Assembly: GCF_006346315.1 (NCBI RefSeq)
Contig: NZ_VDMR01000002.1
Span: 496,001-560,000 of the forward strand
DNA from: Nocardioides litoris
GTDB lineage: Bacteria > Actinomycetota > Actinomycetes > Propionibacteriales > Nocardioidaceae
DNA length: 64,000 nt
Reading direction: 5' to 3'
Below the pieces are notes generated by a model. The model saw only the letters and a program-made list of their open reading frames with translations, made no database searches and was not told the DNA's origin. The position numbers and the translations under genes were made by a program. How positions within the stretch are numbered: position 1 is the stretch's first letter; each line of letters opens with the position of its first letter. This document shows, one piece after another, positions 26,939 to 34,984 of this stretch.

Positions 26939-28687
26939 GTGTCCCTGCTCAGGCTGCTCCGCCGCCACCTCGCGCCCCACCGCCGGCTCGTCGCCCTCGT
27001 GGTCGCCCTCGAGCTCGCGAGCGTGGTCGCCCTGCTGGTGCTGCCGCTGCTCAACGCGCGGATCATCGACGAGGGCATCGTCCCCGGCGACCTCGGCCGC
27101 GTGGGGAGCGCCGGGGCGGTGATGCTCGCGGTCAGCCTGGCCCAGGCGGTCGTCGCCGCCGGCTCGTCGTACGCCGGCGCGGCCGTGGCCGCCGCCTTCG
27201 GCCGCGACGTGCGCCGGGGCCTGTTCTCCCACGTCGGCGGGCTGTCCTCGCGCGAGGTGCACGGCTTCGGCGTGCCGTCGCTGGTGACGCGCTGCACCAA
27301 CGACGTCCAGCAGGTGCAGCTGTTCGTGCTGCTGACCCTGACGATGGTGCTCACCGCCCCGCTGCTGCTGGTCGGCGGGGTCGTGATGGCGGTGCGCGTC
27401 GACGTCGGGCTGTCGTGGGTGCTGCTCGCCGCCGCGCCGGTGCTCGCGCTCGTGGTCACCGCGCTGGTGGCGTGGATGGTGCCGAGCTCGCGGCGCCTCC
27501 AGGAGCTGCTGGACCGCACCAACGAGGTGCTCCGCGACCAGCTCGTCGGCCTGCGCGTCGTGCGGGCCTTCGCCCGGGAGCAGCGGGAGTCCGAGCGGTT
27601 CGCCGGGGTCAACGACGAGCTGACCCGCGTCTCGCGGCGGATGGGCCGGATGACCGCCGCGCTGACGCCGGTCGTCGTGGTCACGACGAGCCTGGCCGTC
27701 GCGGGCGTGCTGTGGTTCGGCGGGCACCGGGTCGACGACGGGCAGCTGGCCATCGGGTCGCTGGCCGCCTACCTCACCTACGTCGTGCAGGTGCTCGCCG
27801 CCACCGCGGTCCTGGCCCTCGTGGTGGTGATGCTGCCGCGGGCGATGGTCTGCGCCGACCGGGTCACCGCCGTGCTCGAGGCCCGGTCGTCCACCGCCGG
27901 CCCGCGCCCGGGAGGTCCCCGGTCGCTGGTGCCCCGCGCCGTGCGTGGCGCCCTGCGCGTCGAGGGCGTCGGCGTACGCCGCCCCGGGGCCGACGAGCCC
28001 CTCCTGCACGGGGTCGACCTCGACGTCCGCCCCGGCGAGGTGGTGGCCGTGGTCGGCTCGACCGGGTCGGGCAAGACGCTGCTGCTCTCGCTGCTCGCCC
28101 GTCTCCTCGACCCGACCGTCGGGCGGGTCCTCCTCGACGGCCACGACGTGCGCGACCTCGACCGGGGCGTCCTCGCCGGCGCCGTCGGGCTGGTGCCGCA
28201 GGCCTCCTACCTGTTCGGCGGCACCGTGCGCAGCAACCTGTGCCTCGGCCGCCCCGACGCGAGCGACGACGAGCTGTGGCGCGCGCTCGAGGTGGCGCAG
28301 GCCGCGGGCTTCGTGGCCGGCCTCGACGACGGCCTCGACGCCGTGGTGCACCCGGGCGGCACCAACCTCAGCGGCGGGCAGCGCCAGCGGCTCTGCGTCG
28401 CCCGGGCCCTGGTGCCGCGGCCGCGGGTCTACCTGCTCGACGACGTCTTCTCCGCGCTCGACGCCGCCACCGGTGCGCGGCTGCGGCGAGCCCTGCGCGA
28501 GCGCACGGCCGACGCCGCCGTCCTCCTGGTCGCCCAGCGCGTCGACGAGGCCCGCGAGGCCGACCGCGTCGTCGTCCTCGACCAGGGCCGCGTGGTCGGC
28601 CTCGGCCACCACGACGACCTGCTGCTGACCTGCCCCACCTACGCCGAGATCGCCGCCTCGCAGCAGCTCGCCGGGGTGACGGCATGA
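26939..28687 (+). CDS. ABC exporter half-transporter with degenerate ATPase site
   Basis: 582 residues: six-helix exporter domain (about 15-310) then an ATPase domain with Walker A VGSTGSGKT, signature LSGGQRQRLCVA and Walker B VYLLDDVFSALDA. The catalytic Glu after Walker B is Asp, and the H-loop region reads VAQRVDEA with no His, both marks of the inactive half of heterodimeric exporters. Partner is the overlapping next gene. GTG 26939 has GGGAGAGG upstream. No C39 peptidase domain, consistent with a separate M16 protease. Confidence 0.92.
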   Translation: MSLLRLLRRHLAPHRRLVALVVALELASVVALLVLPLLNARIIDEGIVPGDLGRVGSAGAVMLAVSLAQAVVAAGSSYAGAAVAAAFGRDVRRGLFSHVGGLSSREVHGFGVPSLVTRCTNDVQQVQLFVLLTLTMVLTAPLLLVGGVVMAVRVDVGLSWVLLAAAPVLALVVTALVAWMVPSSRRLQELLDRTNEVLRDQLVGLRVVRAFAREQRESERFAGVNDELTRVSRRMGRMTAALTPVVVVTTSLAVAGVLWFGGHRVDDGQLAIGSLAAYLTYVVQVLAATAVLALVVVMLPRAMVCADRVTAVLEARSSTAGPRPGGPRSLVPRAVRGALRVEGVGVRRPGADEPLLHGVDLDVRPGEVVAVVGSTGSGKTLLLSLLARLLDPTVGRVLLDGHDVRDLDRGVLAGAVGLVPQASYLFGGTVRSNLCLGRPDASDDELWRALEVAQAAGFVAGLDDGLDAVVHPGGTNLSGGQRQRLCVARALVPRPRVYLLDDVFSALDAATGARLRRALRERTADAAVLLVAQRVDEAREADRVVVLDQGRVVGLGHHDDLLLTCPTYAEIAASQQLAGVTA

Positions 28688-30465
28688 GCACGGCGCGGCG
28701 CCCCGGGACCGCGCGACGCCTGCTCGGGCTGCTGCTGCACTCGCGGTGGCGCACCCTCGGCGTCGTCGTGCTGACCGCCGTGGCCGTCAGCCTCACCGTG
28801 GCCGGCCCCCTGCTGGTCGGCCGGGCCGTCGACACCGTCGTCGACGGCGTACGCGGCGAGGGGCTCGACACCGGGGCCCTCGCGACCGCCGTGCTGCTCG
28901 TCGTCGTGGTCGGCGCCGGCGCCGCGCTCGGCGAGCTGGCGCAGGGCTGGCTGCTCAACGGCGCCGCGACCGCGGCGGCCCGGCGGCTGCGCCGCGACGT
29001 CGAGGGCAAGCTGCACCGCCTGCCGATCGCCCACGTCGACACCGTGCCGCGCGGCGAGCTGCTCTCCAAGGTCACCAACGACGTCGACAACGTCGCCCGC
29101 ACCCTCGGCCAGACGCTCGGCCAGCTCCTCACCGCACTGCTCACCGTGGTGGCCGTGCTGGCCACGATGCTGACGATCTCCCCGCTCCTGACCCTCGTCG
29201 CCCTCGTGCTCGTGCCGGTGACGGCGCTGGTCACCCGCGTGCTCGTGCGGCGCAGCCAGCCCCACTTCGTGCGGCAGTGGACCGCGACCGGCGAGCTCAA
29301 CGCGCAGGTCGAGGAGGCCTTCAGCGGCCACGACCTGCTCACCGCCTTCGGGCGCCACGACGAGGCCCGGGCCCGGTTCGCGGCCACCAACGACGAGCTG
29401 GCGCGGGTGGGCCACCGGGCCCAGTTCCTCTCGGGCCTGCTCAACCCGGTCATGGTGCTGCTGGGCAACCTGTCCTTCGTCTCCATCTGCGTCGTCGGCG
29501 CGTGGCGGGTGGTCCAGGGCCAGCTGACCATCGGCGGCGTGGTCGCCTTCGTGCAGTACTCCCAGCAGCTCACCGCGCCCCTGAGCCAGGTCGGCACGAT
29601 GGTCACCACGCTCCAGTCGGGCCTCGCCTCCGCCGAGCGCGTCTTCGCGCTGCTCGACGAGGACGAGGAGCCGGCCGAGGCGACCGGCCGCCTGCCCGTC
29701 CCGACCCGCGGCCGCCTGGTGTTCGAGTCGGTCACCTTCGACTACGGCGCCGGCCCCCTCATCGAGGACCTCGACCTCGTCGTCGAGCCCGGTCGCACCG
29801 TCGCCGTCGTCGGGCCCACGGGCGCCGGCAAGACCACGCTGGTCAACCTGCTCGCCCGCTTCTACGACCCACGGTCGGGCCGGATCACCCTCGACGGCAC
29901 CGACATCGCCGCGGTGCCCCGCGCCGAGCTGCGCTCCCGGGTCGCCATGGTCCTGCAGGACACCTGGCTGCTCGCCGGGACGATCGCGGACAACATCGCC
30001 TTCGGCCGCGCCGGGGCCGAGCCCGCCGACGTGCGCCGGGCGGCCGCGGCGGCCTCGGTCGACCACGTCGTGCGGGCCCTGCCCGACGGCTACGACACGC
30101 TGGTCGACGACACCGGCCACCTGCTCAGCGCGGGGGAGCGCCAGCTCGTCACCATCGCCCGAGCCTTCGTGGCCGACCCGGCCGTGCTCGTGCTCGACGA
30201 GGCGACCAGCGCCGTCGACACCCGCACCGAGCTGCTCGTGCAGCGCGCGATGGACGCGCTCCGCGCCGACCGGACGGTCGTCGTCATCGCCCACCGGCTC
30301 GCCACCGTCCGGACGGCCGACCTGGTCCTCGTGATGGAGGCCGGCCGCATCGTCGAGCGCGGCACCCACGACGACCTCCTGGCCGCCGACGGCGCCTACG
30401 CCCGGCTGCACCGGGCGCAGGCCGACCGCGAGACCGACGGCGAGGGCGTGCCCATCGGCGCGTGA
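28684..30465 (+). CDS. ABC exporter half-transporter, active partner
   Basis: 593 residues, six-helix exporter domain with EAFSGHDLLTAFGR coupling region, then ATPase with Walker A VGPTGAGKT, Walker B VLVLDEATSAVDT (catalytic Glu present) and H-loop VIAHRLATV. Its signature is LSAGERQL rather than LSGGQ, the usual asymmetry in heterodimeric exporters. ATG overlaps the preceding stop by 4 bp. Probably exports the mature lanthipeptide(s). Last gene of the locus; it is convergent with the FAD oxidoreductase, 6 bp apart. Confidence 0.93.
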   Translation: MSTARRPGTARRLLGLLLHSRWRTLGVVVLTAVAVSLTVAGPLLVGRAVDTVVDGVRGEGLDTGALATAVLLVVVVGAGAALGELAQGWLLNGAATAAARRLRRDVEGKLHRLPIAHVDTVPRGELLSKVTNDVDNVARTLGQTLGQLLTALLTVVAVLATMLTISPLLTLVALVLVPVTALVTRVLVRRSQPHFVRQWTATGELNAQVEEAFSGHDLLTAFGRHDEARARFAATNDELARVGHRAQFLSGLLNPVMVLLGNLSFVSICVVGAWRVVQGQLTIGGVVAFVQYSQQLTAPLSQVGTMVTTLQSGLASAERVFALLDEDEEPAEATGRLPVPTRGRLVFESVTFDYGAGPLIEDLDLVVEPGRTVAVVGPTGAGKTTLVNLLARFYDPRSGRITLDGTDIAAVPRAELRSRVAMVLQDTWLLAGTIADNIAFGRAGAEPADVRRAAAAASVDHVVRALPDGYDTLVDDTGHLLSAGERQLVTIARAFVADPAVLVLDEATSAVDTRTELLVQRAMDALRADRTVVVIAHRLATVRTADLVLVMEAGRIVERGTHDDLLAADGAYARLHRAQADRETDGEGVPIGA

Positions 30466-30471
30466 CGGCCG

Positions 30472-31413
30472 TCAGGCCGGCACGGGCACCCCGACGTCGA
30501 GGGCGAGCAGCTCCGCGACGCACCCGGTCGCGGCGGCCTGGCCAGCCGCAGCCGCGGCCAGCACCGAGCTCATCGGCATCGGCAGCTCGGGCACGTGGGC
30601 GAGGTCGCCGGCGGCGTGGACCCCGCGCTGGGAGGTGCGGCCGAACGCGTCGACCTGGACGCAGCCCGACGGCAGCAGCGCCAGGCCGAGGTCCTCGGCG
30701 AAGGGCGCCGACTGGGCGAACGTCGTCGCCACCAGCACGCCCCCGAGCTCGAGCTCGGGGCCACCGGCGAAGGAGACGACCGCGCCGTCGTGGGCGCCCC
30801 CGGCGCGGAAGCCGGTCACCACCTCCGAGCGCACCGACGCGCCGAGCCGGGCCAGCTGGGCGGCGTTGTCGTCGTCGACCGCGTCGCCGTCGGTCAGCAC
30901 CACGACCTCCGAGGAGATCGGCGCGAGCATCGCGGCGAGCCGCCCGACGTGGCCGTGGCTGCCCAGCACGCCGACCGGGCGGCCGGCGTACTCGTGGCCG
31001 TGGCAGAACGGGCAGTGCGCGGCCGCGCCCCCGAAGAGGTCGGCGAGGCCGGGCTTGTCGGGCAGGGTGTCGCGCACCCCGGTCGCCAGCAGCACCATCC
31101 GGGTGCGCACCGGGCCGCGGTCGGTGGCCAGGCTCCAGCCCGGGCCGTCGGGCACGACGGAGTGCGCCCGCTCGTCGCGCACCTCGACCGTGGCGTACGC
31201 CGCCAGCTCGGCCCGCGCGAGGCGCCGCAGCTCGGCGGGCGGCCGGCCGTCGTGGGTCAGGAAGTTGTGCAGGTGGTCGGTGGGGTCGTTGCGGTAGCCG
31301 CCGGCGTCGAGCAGCAGCACGCGGCGGTGCATGCGGCCCAGGGTGAGCGCGGCCTGCAGGCCCGCGGGCCCGCCGCCGACGACCACCACGTCGTAGCCGT
31401 TGTCCGTGTCCAT
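30472..31413 (-). CDS. Thioredoxin-reductase-like NAD(P)/FAD-dependent oxidoreductase
   Basis: 313 residues. N-terminal FAD dinucleotide-binding fold (DVVVVGGGPAGLQAALTLGR), a redox Cys pair in CPFCHGHEYAGRPVGVLG, NAD(P)-binding second Rossmann, and the C-terminal FAD motif GVHAAGDLA. The CPFC motif in place of CATC, with HGHE following, places it among TrxR-like proteins adjacent to regulators rather than true TrxB. ATG 31413 is preceded by AAGAGGAGA; the open frame extends 17 codons further but without a better site. Divergent from a MerR gene that probably controls it. Confidence 0.9.
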   Translation of the reverse strand: MDTDNGYDVVVVGGGPAGLQAALTLGRMHRRVLLLDAGGYRNDPTDHLHNFLTHDGRPPAELRRLARAELAAYATVEVRDERAHSVVPDGPGWSLATDRGPVRTRMVLLATGVRDTLPDKPGLADLFGGAAAHCPFCHGHEYAGRPVGVLGSHGHVGRLAAMLAPISSEVVVLTDGDAVDDDNAAQLARLGASVRSEVVTGFRAGGAHDGAVVSFAGGPELELGGVLVATTFAQSAPFAEDLGLALLPSGCVQVDAFGRTSQRGVHAAGDLAHVPELPMPMSSVLAAAAAGQAAATGCVAELLALDVGVPVPA

Positions 31414-31435
31414 CGTGTCTCCTCTTGTTGGGAAC

Positions 31436-31475
31436 TTGTCTCGACAACGATGGTGTGAGTTCATGTTGACATGAA
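31436..31475. promoter_or_regulatory. Two inverted repeats in the oxidoreductase/merR spacer
   Basis: TTGTC-TC-GACAA (31436-31447) and TTCATG-TTGA-CATGAA (31460-31475); the second covers the merR start codon, suggesting autorepression. Confidence 0.5.
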
Positions 31476-31938
31476 GTCAAGTGTGATCTCCATCGGCGAG
31501 CTCGCGGGCCGGTTCGGGCTCGCCACGCACGTGCTGCGGCACTGGGAGGACGTCGGCCTGCTCGACCCCGAGCGCGACGCCGCCGGCCGTCGCCGCTACG
31601 GCCGCGACGAGCTCGTGCGGGTGGCCGTCATCCTGCGCAACCAGGCGGCGGGGATGAGCCTGGAGCAGATCCGGGTGCTGCTCGACGCCGAGGCCCCCGA
31701 GCGACACCTCGTGCTCGAGGCCCACGTCGCCGACCTCGACCGGCGGATGGCCGAGATGCAGCGCAGCCGCGAGATGACGATGCACGCCCTGCGGTGCCGC
31801 GCCCACGACGTCGCCAACTGCCCCGGGTTCCGCAAGGGCGTCGACGACCTCCTCGCCGGCGACGCCTCGACCCTGGTCGCCGGCCTGGCCGAGCAGTCGG
31901 GTCGTGCGGGACGGGGCCGGCGGGTGGGGTCGCGGTGA
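31471..31938 (+). CDS. MerR family transcriptional regulator with C-terminal Cys pair
   Basis: 155 residues. MerR HTH (ISIGELAGRFGLATHVLRHWEDVGLL) and wing, dimerisation helix (about 80-110), then a tail with ALRCRAHDVANCPGF whose two Cys could sense thiol or metal state. Divergent from the Cys-pair oxidoreductase across a spacer with two inverted repeats. ATG 31471 lies within one of them. Function inferred: redox-responsive control of the neighbour. Confidence 0.9.
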   Translation: MKSSVISIGELAGRFGLATHVLRHWEDVGLLDPERDAAGRRRYGRDELVRVAVILRNQAAGMSLEQIRVLLDAEAPERHLVLEAHVADLDRRMAEMQRSREMTMHALRCRAHDVANCPGFRKGVDDLLAGDASTLVAGLAEQSGRAGRGRRVGSR

Positions 31939-32054
31939 ACGCTCGGCGCACGGCCTGTGGACGGAGGGCTTTCCCTCTTCCGTGCTGTCGGCGGCGGCTG
32001 CTTGGGTGAGACCCGGGTCACACCGGGTGGCCCGCTCTCGTCTCGGAGGTCCTG

Positions 32055-32861
32055 GTGCTCGTCCGTCGTCTCGTCCCCCTGGTGGCCACGCTCGCCGCCC
32101 TGCTCGGCCCGGCGCTGGTCGCCGCCACCGCCGCTCCCGCCCAGGCCGCAGCGCCGACCTACGTCGCCCTCGGCGACTCCTACGCCTCCGGCCTCGGCAC
32201 CCGCAGCTACATCGACGACGGCACGTCGTGCAAGCGCTCCACCCTGGCCTACCCCAAGCTCGTGGCCGCCGCGCGCGGCTACGCGCTCAGCTTCAAGGCC
32301 TGCTCCGGCGCGACCGTGTCGACCGTGAGCGGCAGCCAGCTCGGTGCGCTCGGGTCCGGCACCGACTTCGTGTCCATCTCCGTCGGCGGCAACGACGCCG
32401 GGTTTGCCGACGTGCTCACCGAGTGCGCACAGCCCGGCTGGGCCAGCGACTGCGACAGCGCCGTCGACGGCGCCCAGGCCTACATCCGCAACACCCTCCC
32501 CGGCCGCCTCAGCACGCTGTACGCCGCCATCGACTCCCGCTCCCCGTCCGCCCGCGTCGTCGTGGTGGGCTACCCGCGCGTCTTCATGGGCGAGGACTGC
32601 AACGCCGGCACCTTCTTCTCCCCGGCCGAGCAGACCCGGCTCAACGCCACGGCCGACCAGCTCAACGCCCGACTCTCCACCGCCGCGGCCAACCGCGGCT
32701 TCGCCTTCGCCAACCCGACCAGCCGGTTCACCGGCCACGCCGTGTGCGACGACCCGGAGTGGCTCAACGGCCTGTCCAACCCGATCGCCGAGAGCTACCA
32801 CCCCAACCGGGCGGGTCACTCCTCCGGCCTGGCGCCGCTGGTCTCCGGGCTGCTGCGCTGA
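32055..32861 (+). CDS. Secreted SGNH/GDSL-type lipase or esterase
   Basis: 268 residues. Signal peptide (1-32, AxA-type cleavage AQA), then block I GDSYASG with the nucleophile Ser, block III GGND, and block V YHPNRAGH with the catalytic Asp-His. Six Cys probably form three disulfides, as in Streptomyces SGNH lipases. GTG 32055 has GGAGG upstream. Monocistronic; substrate fatty-acyl esters. Confidence 0.93.
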   Translation: MLVRRLVPLVATLAALLGPALVAATAAPAQAAAPTYVALGDSYASGLGTRSYIDDGTSCKRSTLAYPKLVAAARGYALSFKACSGATVSTVSGSQLGALGSGTDFVSISVGGNDAGFADVLTECAQPGWASDCDSAVDGAQAYIRNTLPGRLSTLYAAIDSRSPSARVVVVGYPRVFMGEDCNAGTFFSPAEQTRLNATADQLNARLSTAAANRGFAFANPTSRFTGHAVCDDPEWLNGLSNPIAESYHPNRAGHSSGLAPLVSGLLR

Positions 32862-32925
32862 CCCGACGCCGGTCCTCGGTGCCGCCGGCGACGCGGAGCG
32901 GTCCGGACCTGTCCCACCCGGCTGG

Positions 32926-32931
32926 TACAAC
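32926..32931 (+). promoter_or_regulatory. -10 box of leaderless penicillin-binding protein gene
   Basis: TACAAC 7 nt before ATG 32939. Confidence 0.45.
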
Positions 32932-32938
32932 CGGGGTC

Positions 32939-34900
32939 ATGTCGACCGCCCCCGACCGCGCCGCCCGGCTGGCCGGATCCGCCGCGCTGGCGCTCGCGCT
33001 CGCCCTCGCGCTGGTCGCCTGCACCGACGACGCGCCCGACCCGGCCGAGGTCGGCGAGACCGCCGAGGGCACCGCGGCCCGGCTGGCCGACGCGCTCGAG
33101 GCCCGCAGCCTCGACGAGGTGCCCTTCACCGAGGTCACCGGTGCCGAGGCGAGCGCCGACCTCGGCGACGTCGTCGAGGGCATGGGCGACCGCTCGCCGC
33201 AGGTCGAGCTCGGCGAGGTCACCGAGGACGGCGAGAGCGCCACCGCGACCCTCACCTGGACCTGGCCGCTGACCGAGGAGACCGGTGACGGCGCCGAGGG
33301 TCCCGAGCCCGACCCGGCCGACACGGGGGAGTGGACCTACGACAGCCGAGTCACCCTGCGCCGGGTCGGCGACCGCTGGCAGGCCGAGTGGGGCCACCAG
33401 GTCGTCGAGCCGTCCCTCAACGCGGCCTCGGTCCTCGACGCCTCGACCGTCCCGGCCACCCGCGGCGACATCGTGGGCGCCGGTGGCGTCAAGCTGGTCA
33501 CCGACCGTCCCGTGGTCCGCGTCGGCATCGACCGGGCCGCGGTGCCCCAGGCCGAGGCCGGTCGGTCGGCGCGGGCGCTCGCGCGCCTGGTCGACATCGA
33601 CGTGGCGCCGTACGCGAAGGCGGTGCGGGGGGCCGGGGCGAAGGCCTTCGTCGAGGCCATCACCTTCCGGCAGGCCGACGTGCCCCCGGCCGTGCTGCGT
33701 GGCTACGAGGCCATCCCGGGCGCGACCCTCGTGCGCACCGAGCGGCCGCTGGCCCCGACGCGCGAGTTCGCCGCGCCGATCCTCGGCACGGTCGGCGAGG
33801 TGACCGCCGAGATGGTCGCCGACGAGTCCGACCGCTACCAGCCCGGCGACGTCGCCGGCCTGTCCGGGCTCCAGGCGCGCTACGACGAGCAGCTGCAGGG
33901 CGAGGCGGGCGTGGTCGTCGACGCGGTCGGCTCCGACGGCGTCGAGCGCGAGCTCTTCCGCTCCGGCGGCGGCGCGGGCCAGACCCTGCAGCTGACGCTG
34001 GACGAGCGGCTGCAGGCCGAGGCCGAGGCCGTGCTGTCCGACGTCGGCCCGGCCAGCGCCCTGGTGGCCATCCGCCCCAGCGACGGCGCCATCCTCGCCG
34101 CGGCCAACGGCCCCGGCAACGACGGCCAGAACCTCGCCACCTTCGGGCAGTACGCCCCCGGGTCGACGTTCAAGACGGTGAGCAGCCTGGCCCTGCTGCG
34201 CCGGGGCCTCACCCCCGACGCGGCCGTGCCCTGCACCCCGACGGTCGACGTCGACGGACGCGACTTCGAGAACTACGACGACTACCCCGCGGGCGGCACC
34301 GGCCAGATCCCGTTCCGCGCCGCGCTGGCCAGCTCGTGCAACACCGCCTTCATCGCCGAGCGCACCCGCCTGCGCGACGGCGACCTCGCCGCGGCCGCGG
34401 CCAGCCTCGGGCTCGGCATCGACCACGACCTCGGCTTCCCGGCCTACTTCGGCCAGGTCGAGCCGCCGACCACCGAGACCGGTCGCGCGGCCGACATGAT
34501 CGGCCAGGGCACGATCCTGGCCTCGCCGATGGTGATGGCCACGGTCGCCGCCTCGGTGCAGGCCGGCACCACCGTCGTGCCGCGGCTGGTCCAGCAGGTC
34601 GACGTCGAGGTCCCCGCCGAGGCCACGCCGCTCGCCCCGCGCGAGGCCGAGCAGCTGCGCAGCCTCCTCCGCGGGGTCGTCACCGACGGCAGCGGACGCT
34701 TCCTGGCCGACCTCCCGGGCCCGCCGGTGCTGGCCAAGACCGGCACCGCCGAGTACGCCGCCGGCGACGGCGTCCGCACCCACGCCTGGATGATCGCGGC
34801 CCAGGGCGACCTCGCCGTGGCCGTGTTCGTGCAGGACGGCGCGTCGGGCTCGTCGACCGCGGGCCCGCTGCTCGAGGCGTTCCTGCGCGCGGCCCGCTGA
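32939..34900 (+). CDS. Penicillin-binding protein transpeptidase, lipoprotein type
   Basis: 653 residues. A signal peptide ends in lipobox LVAC (Cys about 30), so the protein is lipid-anchored rather than held by a helix. An NTF2-like MecA_N-type domain (about 35-160) and PBP dimerisation domain (about 165-340) precede a transpeptidase domain with S409-T-F-K, SCN and K600-T-G motifs, all intact. It crosslinks peptidoglycan, and the architecture resembles PBP2a-like low-affinity PBPs of actinobacteria. ATG 32939 is supported by the -10 box. Clinical resistance cannot be inferred. Confidence 0.94.
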   Translation: MSTAPDRAARLAGSAALALALALALVACTDDAPDPAEVGETAEGTAARLADALEARSLDEVPFTEVTGAEASADLGDVVEGMGDRSPQVELGEVTEDGESATATLTWTWPLTEETGDGAEGPEPDPADTGEWTYDSRVTLRRVGDRWQAEWGHQVVEPSLNAASVLDASTVPATRGDIVGAGGVKLVTDRPVVRVGIDRAAVPQAEAGRSARALARLVDIDVAPYAKAVRGAGAKAFVEAITFRQADVPPAVLRGYEAIPGATLVRTERPLAPTREFAAPILGTVGEVTAEMVADESDRYQPGDVAGLSGLQARYDEQLQGEAGVVVDAVGSDGVERELFRSGGGAGQTLQLTLDERLQAEAEAVLSDVGPASALVAIRPSDGAILAAANGPGNDGQNLATFGQYAPGSTFKTVSSLALLRRGLTPDAAVPCTPTVDVDGRDFENYDDYPAGGTGQIPFRAALASSCNTAFIAERTRLRDGDLAAAAASLGLGIDHDLGFPAYFGQVEPPTTETGRAADMIGQGTILASPMVMATVAASVQAGTTVVPRLVQQVDVEVPAEATPLAPREAEQLRSLLRGVVTDGSGRFLADLPGPPVLAKTGTAEYAAGDGVRTHAWMIAAQGDLAVAVFVQDGASGSSTAGPLLEAFLRAAR

Positions 34901-34971
34901 CCCGGACGGCCGAGCCGCGCGCGCGGAACCCTCCACCGGGCGCACCCTGTCGGCGCCACGGACGCGCCGCC

Positions 34972-34977
34972 TAACCT
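34972..34977 (+). promoter_or_regulatory. -10 box of leaderless LAL regulator gene
   Basis: TAACCT 7 nt before ATG 34985. Confidence 0.5.
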
Positions 34978-34984
34978 GAAGGGC

